The position numbers were made by a program, and so were the translations under genes. The notes below the pieces were generated by a model. The model did no database searches. It was given only the letters and a program-made list of their open reading frames with translations, and was not told the DNA's origin. 37,900 bases of DNA from Irineochytrium annulatum (Eukaryota; Chytridiomycota; Chytridiomycetes; Chytridiales; Chytridiaceae): positions 1 to 37,900 of the forward strand of contig JADGJL010000137.1 of assembly GCA_027600665.1 (NCBI GenBank), read 5' to 3'. Position 1 is the stretch's first letter; every line of letters starts with the position of its first letter. Shown here piece after piece: positions 21,857 to 32,160 of the stretch.

Positions 21857-22512
21857 TTAAGTCATGAAACTCTGCCCACAGCCGCACATTTCCTAACAAT
21901 AACGTCAAGAATCAGTCATTCAGAGAAGCGACACTATATTGCAGGGCGCACACCTTAACGTTCGGATTATGAAAGACGAACTGACTTGAGAGCAGGTCCG
22001 AGGAATAATCCATTTCTGACCCAATCAAGCTAAAGAGGGCCTTCGAATCTACGACAACCCGAACGCCGTCTTGTTCGATTACCTCGTCCAGCCGTGACCG
22101 CTGGTCCTCAGTAACATAGTCAAGGGTGTACGTCTGGCCCGAGCACCCTTTCTTCTTCGTCCCAATCTGTTATCGATCGATGAATTAAAATTGATAGGCC
22201 GCCACTTCGCACACAAACACCAAGCAATACGCACCTTCAAAAGCTTTGGATGATCAGGGTCGGAGAGCAACTCCTTTAGCCTCGAGACCGCGGCTGGCGT
22301 CTTCTGATTAGTAAGCTTCCGGTGATGCGAACTTGTACTATTGAACGACATACCAGCGTCAACGCCGCCTTTCTAGGGATCCGCGACGGTGCTGCCTTCC
22401 GCACGGTTGCTCCGATCGCACCGGGGCTGGCAGGGAACCCGAGGTGCGATGTGGTTGAGAACAGCCGTCGACAAGCCATCATGTTGCGGCTTTTTTCAGC
22501 AAGAAATGCCAT
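21857..22512 (-). CDS. ISA1: Mitochondrial iron-sulfur assembly protein Isa1/ISCA1
   Basis: Four exons: 22512-22354, 22303-22235, 22166-21954 and 21892-21857, giving 158 residues. A basic, Ser/Thr/Arg-rich presequence (about 1-48, containing MMACRRLFSTTSHLGFP) precedes the A-type carrier fold. KAALTLKTPAAVSRLKELL, KIGTKKKGCSGQTYTLDYV, EQDGVRVVVDSKA, IGSEMDYSSDLLSSQFVF and NPNVKEMCGCGQSF match ISCA1 throughout. The three cluster cysteines are C84, C150 and C152. With Isa2 and Iba57 the family matures mitochondrial 4Fe-4S proteins. The last exon is only 36 nt and carries two of the three ligands. A short perfect inverted repeat lies 46 bp upstream of the start. Confidence 0.95.
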
Positions 22513-23211
22513 TGAACCTTGTCATTTTTTTTCACTTCTCACATTTTCAACCTGAGAGTTGGGAAGTTTCCCAACCGACCTGAGCAGCAGGCAAGGTATG
22601 TACGCGATCTGGCCTTTCGTATATCTTTTGTCGGTGATGAAATCTATACCATCCACGATCGTTGATGCGGTTACAAGGGAAGCCGTCTTGGTGACCCGCC
22701 GCACTGATGTTTTATAAAGTCATAGTTACCCTGAGACCCATCATAATCCTCCGCATTCCTTTTTCTTCGTGCTGACATGGTCTAACCGGCGTTCTTCAAG
22801 GTTCAGTCGGTTGGAATATCTGTTTTCCTCCCCTGTACTAAGGTCGTAGCGAGGCCTTGCCCTTTGGGCGATGATTACGGCTGAGTTTACATCACATTTA
22901 CTTTTTTAGCATATGGAGTATGAGTTTGGGGCCAACTTTGTGGATTTGGTGCTGTAGATCCATGACCTTATGGCAAGCTTAATAAAATTTTATACCTTTT
23001 AATGAAGATGATGACTACCCAAAGGCGCTATGGAAAAGGGAAGGGCAACATAATAGTGTTAATCCGTGTGAACATGCGCTGAAATATGACCGTAGTAAAT
23101 GCTGAAGCTATATCGTCCCGCCTTCACAGCCTACCAAAAAAACCAAATCAAGTAAAAACGTAAGAGATCTATGTGCGATTCCGTAGAAACAAGATTAGGC
23201 GGTGTGCAGCT
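22513..23211. other. Intergenic region upstream of ISA1
   Basis: About 700 bp between the ISA1 start and the WW-protein stop codon. Apart from the inverted repeat at 22558-22575, I see no coding or structural feature. Confidence 0.55.
22558..22575. promoter_or_regulatory. Perfect 8-bp inverted repeat upstream of ISA1
   Basis: GTTGGGAA and TTCCCAAC are separated by 2 nt, 46 bp upstream of the ISA1 ATG. The symmetry and promoter position suggest a dimeric transcription-factor site. No specific factor can be assigned from the sequence. Confidence 0.45.
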
Positions 23212-24643
23212 TTAGTAGTCGAATTCGCGTGCAACACCCTCGCTGTACTCGACGTCAGCCCTACCGAAGGCCGTTTCCCTCGCCCTGACGGCGTGCTCCG
23301 AGGTCGGGTTCGCGTTCTGGTTCGGTACCTTGGGCTTCGAGTCCTTCCTGGCCGCGAACTTGTCGAGCTTGCCCTTGAAGTCGAGGCTGTCCGGGTTGAT
23401 GCCGCCGTTCACGATCTTTTGCCGGAGGATCTTGGCGCGGGCGTGCACGTCGATCTCGCGCACCCACGAGGGCACGTTGTAGCCGTACTTGCCGGCGCCC
23501 TGGTTGTCTTCCTTCTCCTTCAGGAGGCTCTCCGTGAGCTCACGGAGCTTCAGGCGCTCTAGAGGAAAAGATAGGTTAGCATTCATCACTCGTAGAACCC
23601 GAGAGAAGTCGTAATTACCCTGCTGCTCGAGCTCAAGGCGGGCCCTCAGGTTCCTGATCTCGCCCTCGTCCTCAAGGGAGGGCATGTCGGCCTCCTCCAT
23701 AGCGGACTCGGCCGCGGCGTCTTCGTCCTGCTCGCGGGAAAGACGGGCGTCCTCCGCAGACGAGAGGTGAAGGAGCTCCTGCTTGAGCTGCATTACGTAG
23801 CTCTCAAGGGCGGCGCGCTGGGCCCTCTCAGCCTCAATCATCTGACGGATCTCACCGAGCTCAAGGCCGTTATTCTAATGAAAAAACCACTTATTTGAGC
23901 ACTCCAATTATCAAATATCTGCAATCTACAAATAAAACTCACCTCAACCTCGCTGGCAAGGAGCCGGTTTTCCTGGTCGAGCTTGTCGTTTAGGCCCTTC
24001 AGGTGCTGGATCTTTGCGTCGATCTCAACATCCCTCTCGTCGAGAGCGTACTGAAAGAGGCGCTTTTAATTATTGCCATTCCCAACATAGGAACAAGGAG
24101 ATGTTGCCTCACCTCGTCATCGTCCTGCGCAACCTCGTCCAACCTCTTCTTCTGCGCCTCCAAGACAGCGATCGCTTTCTCCGCGTCCTTCACCTTTGCC
24201 TTGTTGGCCAAGGATTGCTTCTCCTGCTGGTCCTTGATGGTGCTCTTCCTGCTCTCGATCTTGAGCTTGGCCTTCAGGGCGACCACCTTCTCCTTGACCT
24301 CCTCGTTCCAGGGGGGTTCGGCATAGTTGGTGTGGGTGATGTGGTCGACGTAGTAGATGCCAAAGTCCTCATCGTAGGCCTCCTCCCAGCCGTAAGGCAG
24401 CTCACCGGCGACGATGTCATTGATGTTGTGCTTGCGGAGGAGGGAGGTGCGCGGGTCGATCCAGGAGGTCGTCTTCGACTTGTTGTTGACGTAGTAGTAC
24501 TTCTTCTTGCCGCCCTCCAAGATCTCAGCCCGCTCCCAGTTCTCCGGCAGGGGGCCCAAGACCTCCTCCGTCTCAATCTTGCTGTTGATGGCGACCGGGA
24601 TGTACTCCGAGTCGGCGACGGTCTCCGTGGACGAGAAGGTCAT
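23212..24643 (-). CDS. KIBRA/WWC-like tandem WW domain coiled-coil protein
   Basis: Four exons: 24643-24113, 24050-23943, 23874-23619 and 23558-23212, giving 413 residues. WW1 spans about 31-65 (PLPENWERAEI...YYYVNNKSKTTSWIDPR) with both signature tryptophans. WW2 spans about 81-113 (ELPYGWEEAYDEDFGIYYVD) and has a non-Trp residue at the second signature position. The pairing, the linker length and the GWEEAYD core resemble KIBRA/WWC, whose WW2 is atypical in the same way. The rest is nearly all coiled coil (KAIAVLEAQKKRLDEV, KIQHLKGLNDKLDQENRLL) with an acidic insert and a basic, disordered tail. The C2 domain of animal KIBRA is absent. WW domains bind PPxY-type ligands. A ciliary or cortical scaffold role is only a possibility. 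Confidence 0.85.
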
Positions 24644-25060
24644 CGTGCAGGTGTCGTTCGTGAAGGTTGGGAGGTGACGTCAAATTTCTTTGATCAATGA
24701 GCGAGTGACAATCCCACTTTGTTTTTGTGCCCACACACGCAACCCATGCCGCTCCCTGCAGACACTTGAAGACGCGCGAATATCGACGGTTCGTGATGTA
24801 CATGTACGTGTACGTGAAGTGCAAGTTGTAATAATGAAAGTGCGTCTGTGTTTTATTGTGTGCGTTTCCTGCAATGTAAGCAATATGCTACGAGCAAAAG
24901 TGCCCCCTGTCTGCCGCCAGCACTTCATGGTATCATTCATAAGCACCACTTATGCACTGCCATCTTCAGAACATGCCCCATATGAAGCGTCGCGTCCCAC
25001 GGCCAGGACGAAGCCTTCCTCCATCCCCTCAAATCCACAAAAACAAGACCAGCGCGGCCT
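24644..25060. other. Intergenic region between CRIPT and the WW-protein gene
   Basis: 417 bp. A GTAC/ACGTG-rich stretch at 24798-24816 (about 155 bp upstream of the WW-protein ATG) has several overlapping palindromic GTAC cores and could be a regulatory site. Nothing else is recognisable. Confidence 0.5.
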
Positions 25061-25472
25061 CTATTTCGAAGATTGTTTGTAGAACTTTGTATCTAAAATC
25101 TACCGGCATGATTAACAACTGCAATGGAGTAAATATCTTCATACCTTTACACCGCACATTGAGCACATGCCGCCTTTATATGCGCACTGCTGGCAGTACA
25201 GGGAGTCCTTCTGGTGTACCCGCTGTATGCAGCCCTTGCAATTACGGTCGTAAGGAGCAAATTGATTCTTCTTCTTTGATAGCAGCTTGTTCGATCCACC
25301 GGGCCGGTCCGGCTTTCCCTCTTTTTTCGTCCCATCTTTCCAAGGATCCGGGGCAGCCAGCCTTTACGATATTCAATGTTAGAGGGCTGCACACGATAAA
25401 TCGAAGGAAACGTAATTCAAAAAAGGAGGATCCCTACTTGGACAGCTTTTTCTCGCAGCTCTGGCAGACCAT
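25061..25472 (-). CDS. CRIPT: CRIPT family zinc-ribbon protein (minor/major spliceosome-associated)
   Basis: Three exons, 25472-25438, 25361-25145 and 25099-25061, encode 96 residues; the family is about 100 long. MVCQSCEKKLSK, WKDGTKK, LLSKKKNQFAPYDR, CKGCIQRVH, YCQQCAYKGGMCSMCG and ILDTKFYKQSSK match CRIPT end to end. Four CxxC pairs are present. The short last exon could be missed, because reading through its intron gives an early stop, but its KFYKQSSK end is the conserved family C-terminus. CRIPT was named for binding PSD-95 in animals and is now linked to spliceosome assembly. It is divergent from the PHD gene across 74 bp. Confidence 0.96.
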
Positions 25473-25546
25473 GGAGAATGCTTGCTAGTTGGGATTCGAG
25501 CAAGGTTGTGTGAGTTGGCGAGAACCGTTTTGACGACGAATGCAAC
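25473..25546. promoter_or_regulatory. CRIPT/PHD-gene divergent promoter
   Basis: 74 bp between the two ATGs, the tightest head-to-head pair in the window. No clear TATA box. Confidence 0.55.
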
Positions 25547-27436
25547 ATGGTCAACTGTTCGTGTGGACATGAGGCGCCAAGTGAGAACCATCCCGCTATC
25601 AAGTGCTGCAACTGCAAGGTTGAATATCATCAAGGTATGATCGACAAGTTTCTACTGCGATAGAGCTGACTGCTTGCCCAGAATGCATCCCGCACATATG
25701 GAATTCTCATCCGTGGATGGGGGATCCGTTTTTTCACATAGAGTGCAACCGATGCACAGGGGGTGATTTTATAGTGCAAAAGTTGCATTCTACATGGTGA
25801 GTTTTGAATAACTAGTTCGATTCGTCGTTGTTTAATCAGTACCCCTTTGTTTTCCTGCTTATATTAGGAGAGATAAAATCGCGATAGCTCTTTTTGAACT
25901 ATCTAAACTCCACCCCGATCTCGGGAGCAAAGAAGGAGATCGACTGTACTTCCCGCGAACGACTGTGCAAGATTTTTTTGAAAACAATCTTAAAAGGACG
26001 ACTCCGATGGAGTTTACGACCCAAGGGCGAAATACGCTGAAGGCAACGTTAACGTCGAAGTTTAAGAAGAGTAAGGGCATTTTCCGTTTTGCCCGCTAAT
26101 ATTTGTAGATAAGGACGGTCTAATAACTACCGAGAAGCCGATAGCCATGCTGGATTTGTATTCTTTCGCGGCAGCTGCTGGTGGCGGGGGTAAAAGGGTT
26201 CCGACACCTGAAGCGGATTTGACGCCGGAGGGGAAGTTCGTGAAAGCGTTCTCAACAGGGACGCCTTCCGTCGACTTTGTTCAAACCTTCCCTTTAAAAA
26301 GAAAAGCGGCAGCGGCGGGTGTTCCCCAATCTCCAAAGAAGGTCCGGTCCGTTTTTGGCGGCTTGTTATGGTGTAGTTGGTATATCTGGACTTACTGATT
26401 CGATATTGACAGACGGCCCGAAGGAAGACGGAAGAATTCCCTGTCTCGGAAGCAACGGCTGACGAGATGATCGCGGCCGCACTTGGGGACGGTGACGATT
26501 CGGGCATAAGCGGTGCAGGTGCAGATCATCCCGCAATCCAGGATATGCTCACCGGTGACACGGCCGATAGCGACGCGAGGGAGTCTTTTTCACCATTGCC
26601 AATGGACGGTGCGTTGGTTAACGGCACACTGAAGCGGAAAACGGAGGAGACCGGTACGAAGGTTGACCCACCTTCGGAAGACAGGCATGAGCCGCCGCCA
26701 CCCCGCGTCTCGCTTGCGTCGCCGTCATTCACTCCCAAGATCCGCCGCTCAACCTCTAGGAATAGCAACTCTGGGACGCGCCAGAGTGGCCACTTGGCGT
26801 CTCCTGTTGCGAAGCGAGCCAGCCGCCGTATTGATGTCGAGAGCGGCCATCCCACCTATGACCCAGCCAACGCGAATGCCCTTACGAACTCCAGGGACAT
26901 CGCGGGGCTGATGAGGGCAGTGTTGAAGGAGGAGTTGGCAACGGCTGTGAACAGGATCAGGATGGAGTTAACAGAAGGCAGGCCTATCCGCACCGGCGGG
27001 TTTAGACACAAGGCTCTTCAGAATGGGGAAGGGGGATATCCGTTCATGGACGACGACGATGGAGAGTTATGCGTAGCTGAGTTGGCGACTACCGCGGGGC
27101 TCGAGGCTGTTCATAGTTTGATTGAAGAGCGGAATGTGGCCATAGCGATGTCGGAAGAATGCAAGGAATTTGCAGAGGCAGCAGTGTACCGCGCGGTCGA
27201 GTTGACGGTGGCAAGGGATAAAATGGACGAGATTTGCAACAAGGTGCAGAGGGAACGTGACATCGCCATCGAGGCACAAATAAGGTCTGAAGAACTCGTC
27301 GCGAAGCTACAAAAAGAGAATCAATTTCTGCTTGAAGCTCGTAAGTTCTATCGCTTTTATTACTTATTTTGCGGTATTTGACTCATTTCCTTCTTTTGTC
27401 TCAGTGTTGGAGAAACGCAAAGCAAACCACGTTTAG
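25547..27436 (+). CDS. PHD finger plus winged-helix-like protein, ASH2L N-terminus-like, no SPRY domain
   Basis: Six exons: 25547-25634, 25682-25796, 25868-26070, 26109-26341, 26413-27340 and 27405-27436, giving 532 residues. Residues about 4-57 form a PHD-type C4HC3 finger: CSCG, KCCNCKVEYHQEC and HIECNRC provide the ligands. A helical block (about 66-135, WRDKIAIALFELSKLHP...TLKATLTSKF) resembles the winged helix that follows the zinc finger in ASH2L. The middle (about 145-330) is disordered, Ser/Pro-rich and basic (KRKAAAAG, PKIRRSTSRNSN), consistent with a nuclear protein. A C-terminal coiled coil (about 440-525) ends the protein. No SPRY domain is present, so it is not a full ASH2L. A chromatin-reader role is inferred. 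The stop codon is 16 bp from that of PEX3. Confidence 0.8.
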
Positions 27437-27452
27437 TGGTACAGCTGCCATC

Positions 27453-28989
27453 CTACTCCCATCCAGTGTATATTAACGTAGATAATGCCCGAAGCTCAAC
27501 TTGTGTTGATAGAACCTGCAATTGCATAAATGAGAAGTGCCTTTGAGTATTTCAGCTTACATCAACAAAAAGGTTGGGCTCGGAGTTCAACGCCGAGTTT
27601 ACAAGCCTGCTAACGGGTGGAAGTATAGCTGCCAGCTTGATCTCCTTTCCGTTGCCGGAGACAACAAAAGCCTTCGCTTCCACATCCCCGACCTCAACCA
27701 ATTGTCCCCGCCCCGGCGCTTCGTCGGGATAGAAGGTTGGTCGCAATTGTTGTTCCATCAAAACAAACGATTGGTCCAAGCACGACCTCACTACCAAGTC
27801 GAAGTCGGGGCTAAACAAAGACAACATCATTTTCAGCATATTGTGATGAAAAATGCAACGAAAAAATTTCTAATCAAGCAACGGAAGTGAAAAAAAGCGA
27901 CGTTGCGAAGAAAAATCGAACCTGTCCATGTAATCCCTAATTTCGTCCAGGAGCTTTTGTAGATCCTCGTCGATGACAGAACGACTATCTTTACTTGCCT
28001 CCATCTCGTCGCCAGCCCCTCCTTCCTTCAAAACCTCTGCTTCTTTGCCCTCTTCCGGCAGAAGGAGCGACGAAAATCTACAGCATGTAAACATAACCAC
28101 ATTCTCAGCATATCTCACTTAAAATGCTGTTTCCGGCTGTCGTCGACGAATTCAACTTTCCCCCGAACATCGGAGACCAAGGTGCACAGCGTCTCAAAGT
28201 TCGTAGGCGAGTCTAATGGCAACCTGACAAAACGATTAGCATTGCAAGGTGCAAAATGCATCCCACCTCCCAATTGTCCTTTCCACAGCATTCCGTACGC
28301 GCTCAACGCACCCTTTCCATCCGACATTAAGGAAGTACCATGTAAAAGTTAAAAACTTCCGTTCCGTCTCAGACGACAGCCCCTTTCTAGATGTACCCTC
28401 AACAATATCATCCTCGCCATCTTTCAACCGCGCCGCTTGTGCCCTCACGCTATCCAAGTAAATAAATCGCCCCAACAAGTTCAGTTGCAGGAATGTGAAC
28501 ACAGTCACAAGGGTCACTAGGTACAAAGACGAGATCGTTCGCGTGAAACCTACACTCGTCAGAACATCACCTGATTTGACCAGGCCTACTCAAAATCTTG
28601 AGCTCATGCCACTTCTCTTTTTTCCTGGCCTTCAAAGCTTCCGCAGATTCTGCCCCTTCCACCCCGCCCAACTTCGCATTCTGCAGCCATGCCGTCACCG
28701 CCTCGACATCGAGCGCCGGATAAACTTGCATGACCAAAGTGGGCAATAGCCGCAAGACCGTAAAAGAGCAGTCCTTTTGGTTTTGTTCGAAGCGCAGCTT
28801 GACGCTAATCAGCTGTCAGCATGCATGAGGGACGGATTCTGGCGACTTTGCTTTCGCGGTCCGGTCCATCTCTCTCAGCGCTTCCATCTCCTTCCATTTG
28901 TATTCGGAGTACTTGTATAGGGCGTATCCAGCAGCTACCATGCCACCGATGTATGCCGGCCATCGCCAGGGAGATCGTTTGGTCGCCAT
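27453..28989 (-). CDS. PEX3: Peroxisomal biogenesis factor 3 (Pex3)
   Basis: Seven exons: 28989-28847, 28804-28590, 28549-28267, 28223-28119, 28077-27922, 27810-27561 and 27515-27453, giving 404 residues. An N-terminal basic patch and membrane helix (about 9-25, WPAYIGGMVAAGYALYKYS) anchor it in the peroxisomal membrane. RFEQNQKDCSFTVLRLLPTL, KWHELKILSFTRTISSLYL, LQLNLLGRFIYLDS, FTWYFLNVGWKGCVERV, ESPDFDLV-like DSPDFDLVVRSCLD and IKLAAILPPVSRLV follow in family order. Pex3 docks Pex19 for insertion of peroxisomal membrane proteins. Several introns are very short (40-45 nt). The first has an unusual GTCGCC donor but restores the conserved spacing before RFEQNQ. It is divergent from verprolin across 88 bp and tail-to-tail with the PHD gene. 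Confidence 0.95.
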
Positions 28990-29077
28990 TTTGGCGAAGG
29001 CGGTCAAAATCGTGCCGATTCCTTGTCTTTGACCTCGATATCTGACCTCTTGAGTTGGCGATCTGATACCCGGAAAT
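28990..29077. promoter_or_regulatory. PEX3/verprolin divergent promoter
   Basis: 88 bp between the two ATGs. The PEX3 frame is open upstream to another ATG at 29103, but that would overlap verprolin exon 1 and lacks conservation, so 28989 is preferred. Confidence 0.5.
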
Positions 29078-30111
29078 ATGGACGGGGCCTTACAAAAGGC
29101 CATTCAGAAGGGAGCCAGGCTTAAGAAGACCCAAACTAATGACCGCAGCGGGCCGATCGTCGATGGTTGAGTTCTTTTTTGCGAAAACGAAATTAATCGT
29201 TGTAGCCCCGAAAGGATCTGGTGGAGGAGCGTCTTCCGGTGGTGGTGGTATGCCACGGCCGATGCCGCCGGGCAGAACCGGAGCCGGCGGCGGCGGTGGC
29301 GGTGGGGGTGACAGCGGTGGTGGCGCGCAGCTGGGAGGGCTGTTCGCAGGCGGGATGCCTAAATTGAAGCCGTCCGGAGCCGGCAGAGGTAAATGGAAGG
29401 CGCGGTTACTGCATATTCACACCGTTGCGCGCAGGCAATCGAGACGATGATGACACCCCGCCTGCGAGAGGGCCGCCCGCAGTTGCCCGCAAACCGCAAG
29501 CTGAGGAGTCCTCTGCACCGTCTCGCGTGAACCCTCCCTCAATCCCCGGAAGGTTTGGCAATTCCGGACCCCCACAGACGCCACCGCGAGCATCAGTTAC
29601 TTCTCCCGTTGGCAAAGGGGCTCCCCCGGCACCTCCGCGGGCGCCAACGACATCTAACGCGAGTCCAAGTTATCCGACCGCGCCGTCTAGGCCGTCCGTT
29701 CCAAGTTCACCGCCTTCGGAGAGGGGTCAACCACCGCCGTTGGCGGCAAAGAAGGCTGGGGCTCCGGCACCTCCGTCCCGACCTGCACCTCCGCCGCCTG
29801 CACCGCGTTCAGGAGCGCCCCCGCCACCTGCGCGGCCCAGCACAGTTGGATCCGGGAGCGCACACAATGCGTCGCGGCCTGGGATTCCGGATTTCGATCG
29901 GTCTGGCGGTGCGCAGTCGCTGAAGCATTCGCCGTCGGCACCAGGTGGTTTTGGGAACGCTGCAAACGGGAAGATAAAGGACGGCCGGTGGTTCTTCCAC
30001 ACCGATCTTCCTCCCGTTAGATCATATCCGTCGGGGGAGGTGGTCGCTAGTAGTGGTGAGCGCCCATCGGTTGCAAAACGCGCACCGCCTCCACCCCCAC
30101 CGCGAAGGTAG
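29078..30111 (+). CDS. VRP1: Verprolin/WIP family actin regulator
   Basis: Three exons, 29078-29165, 29206-29388 and 29435-30111, give 315 residues. A WH2 actin-binding motif opens the protein (ALQKAIQKGARLKKT then TNDRSGPIV, residues 4-27). A glycine-rich stretch ends in LGGLFAGGMPKLK, a typical verprolin segment. The centre is proline-rich with many PPP and APPAPP profilin/SH3-type sites. Near the C-terminus, GRWFFHTDLPPVRSYPSGE resembles the WASP WH1-binding element of WIP. The protein ends in a poly-Pro and Arg tail. WIP proteins stabilise WASP and promote Arp2/3 actin patches at endocytic sites. Introns are 40 and 46 nt. It is shorter than yeast Vrp1. Confidence 0.88.
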
Positions 30112-30311
30112 CGTCAAGTTCGTGTTCGGTTGTTGAATTATAGTCATGAATATATATTATATGCGGGCTGACGCGTCCGAGATCGTCCAATGGGGGGTGG
30201 ATATTAATGGTTTTTAGGCTGTTCCAGGAATAAAGTACTGGTCGTTTCAGAGGACTTCGTGTCACTCGCAGCCCAGGGTGCCCGACGGCAACGTGCTGAC
30301 TAGCCGGACCG

Positions 30312-32119
30312 ATGGGCTGCTGCAGCTCGAAGGAGGACGATCCCGCGACATCAGAGAATCCTACATTCGCACAACAAAGCGGCGGCCATGTGGAAGGTTG
30401 GAAAGCGACTGCTGCGTCCTTAGGAGCTGATGACACCGTTCACAGACAAGGAGCCAAAGGGGATGTCCTATCGCCAGGACTCGAGCTCGACATTCGTGAC
30501 GTCGGACTACCCGGCGGAACGACCTTACAATCGTCCGCCGCCGGTCCAACAAGGCCAGTTCGGGAATGACGTGTCAGGGGGAATGGGCGAGAGGACGTAT
30601 CCCGCCACGAGCTACTCACAAAGGCAACCGCAGAATGGGAGCTATAGGGACCCGAATGTACTTCCGGAGCACCTCATGAAGCCACGCGGGGCGTCGAGAG
30701 TCTTTACGCAGTCTATGATGGCGGCACCTGGACACGACCCATTTCAACAGGTCCAGCAACAGTACCAGCGGCCATCTCAGCCTATGCAGAGAGACACGTG
30801 GCAAGTACCACCGGGGTCTCGCACGCAACCGCTGGAGGATTCACAAGCCAACTTGATGCAGCAAGCCGGTGGGGCTGTTTGGAGCAACTACGGCGACACG
30901 GACCCAAATGGCACATACGTGGAGGAGAATCCTTTCATTGCGGACGGCATTCCGGCGGACGCCGTCCTCAAGAAGAAGCAGCCGACACTGAAAGCGGCCC
31001 CTCTAAAAAGCTCTCTAAAGTCGGCGCTGAAAAAGCCCGCGCCACCGCAGAGCACTAGCCAGCCGGTTCCCGAACCCGTAATGCCATCGCTACCGCGCGC
31101 TCAGTCTGTGACTCATCGCGAAATTCGCGCGGACGTCCACCAAATGACGGTTACAAATGTCGCGAAGCAATTTGTGCCCTTGGAAGTCTCGACGCCTGCG
31201 CCTGTTGAATCAACGTTGTCTGGTGAAGGCGCGGCGCCCCAACCTACGGCCCCGGAAGCCGTCGATGGCGCCAGTGTCTCGAAAGTTATTACTTTCGACG
31301 GCAACGAATCCGAGGCTTTAGACGACGGCAGCAACGACAATAGCGAAGTGCACGTCGAGGTTGAAATTCAGGACTACGACTACTTCGATTTCGACGACTA
31401 TATCGATGAAGGGTGAGGGATGACCCTTTAGCGAAATTAACTAATGGTGCTGAAGTGAGGTTAAAGAATCTGACCCGGATGCTCCTATTTGCGCGTTTTG
31501 CGAGGAAGCAATACTGGATAAGCCAGTGCGACTGTTAGGGCGACTGTGGCATCTTCAGGTTTGCCCTCATACCCTTCCTCCAAATTCTCAGTCTTCTATG
31601 CAGCATTCACGCTGCAAGGAATGCCGGCGACCCATCGGCGTGGATAATTTTGCCGAAATCGAGGGATTCTTGTACTGCGAGGACCACTACTTCACCCACC
31701 GCGGCGAGTACCGGACGCGGAAGAGCAACCCAAAGAAGAAGCGGGCATCCTATATCGAGTCGGAGCTGCAGCAGATTCAGACCCGGTCCACCGTCAGAAA
31801 GATGCGGAATCTCTTTAATTTCCAGCAGTCCGTCCGACTGAACATCCTCACGATCGATGAGGAGGACGACAAGGGGGACGGCTTAAAGCGGCCGCGTCGC
31901 TTCGTGACATCAGTGATGGCGCCAAAAGACGACGGCGTATTATCGATTGACCCCGTGGTCGCGAAGAAGCTGAAGCAGCTGGGAGGGTCAGGCCGGTCGG
32001 CGAGCGTTGTTGGGGCGGGATCGGCGTTGAAGACGAAGTCGGCGCTCGTATTAGAGGCCGAGGTGATGCCTTTGGATCGGCGGAAAACCATTGTCGGGGT
32101 GGAAAGGAAAGGAATGTAA
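30312..32119 (+). CDS. Single-LIM-domain protein with N-terminal acylation signal
   Basis: Four exons: 30312-30396, 30446-31412, 31456-31558 and 31604-32119, giving 556 residues. MGCCSS is a classic myristoylation (Gly2) plus palmitoylation (Cys3, Cys4) signal. About 300 disordered residues follow, rich in Gln, Pro, Ser and Tyr. An acidic Tyr/Asp patch (IQDYDYFDFDDYIDEG) precedes the LIM domain. LIM ligands are C335, C338, H355, H358, C361, C364, C382 and H385, complete only when the 45-nt intron 31559-31603 is removed (WHLQ joins HSRC). A basic KSNPKKKR segment and a helical tail follow. A membrane-cortex adaptor is likely, near verprolin and an F-BAR/GAP gene. The first intron (49 nt) is inferred from frame; shorter alternatives exist. 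An AATAAA overlaps the stop codon (32119-32124). Confidence 0.87.
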
Positions 32120-32160
32120 ATAAACTTGTTGATGGTAAAAGTATCAGAATAATTGTATTA

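Noticed and set aside
28990..29103. Upstream ATG extension of PEX3
   Set aside because: It would overlap verprolin exon 1, which carries a clear WH2 motif, and the extra residues do not resemble the Pex3 N-terminus.
30390..30423. 27- or 34-nt intron joining exons 1 and 2 of the LIM gene
   Set aside because: Below the size range seen elsewhere here; a 49-nt intron (30397-30445) with a CTGATGAC branch-like site keeps frame.
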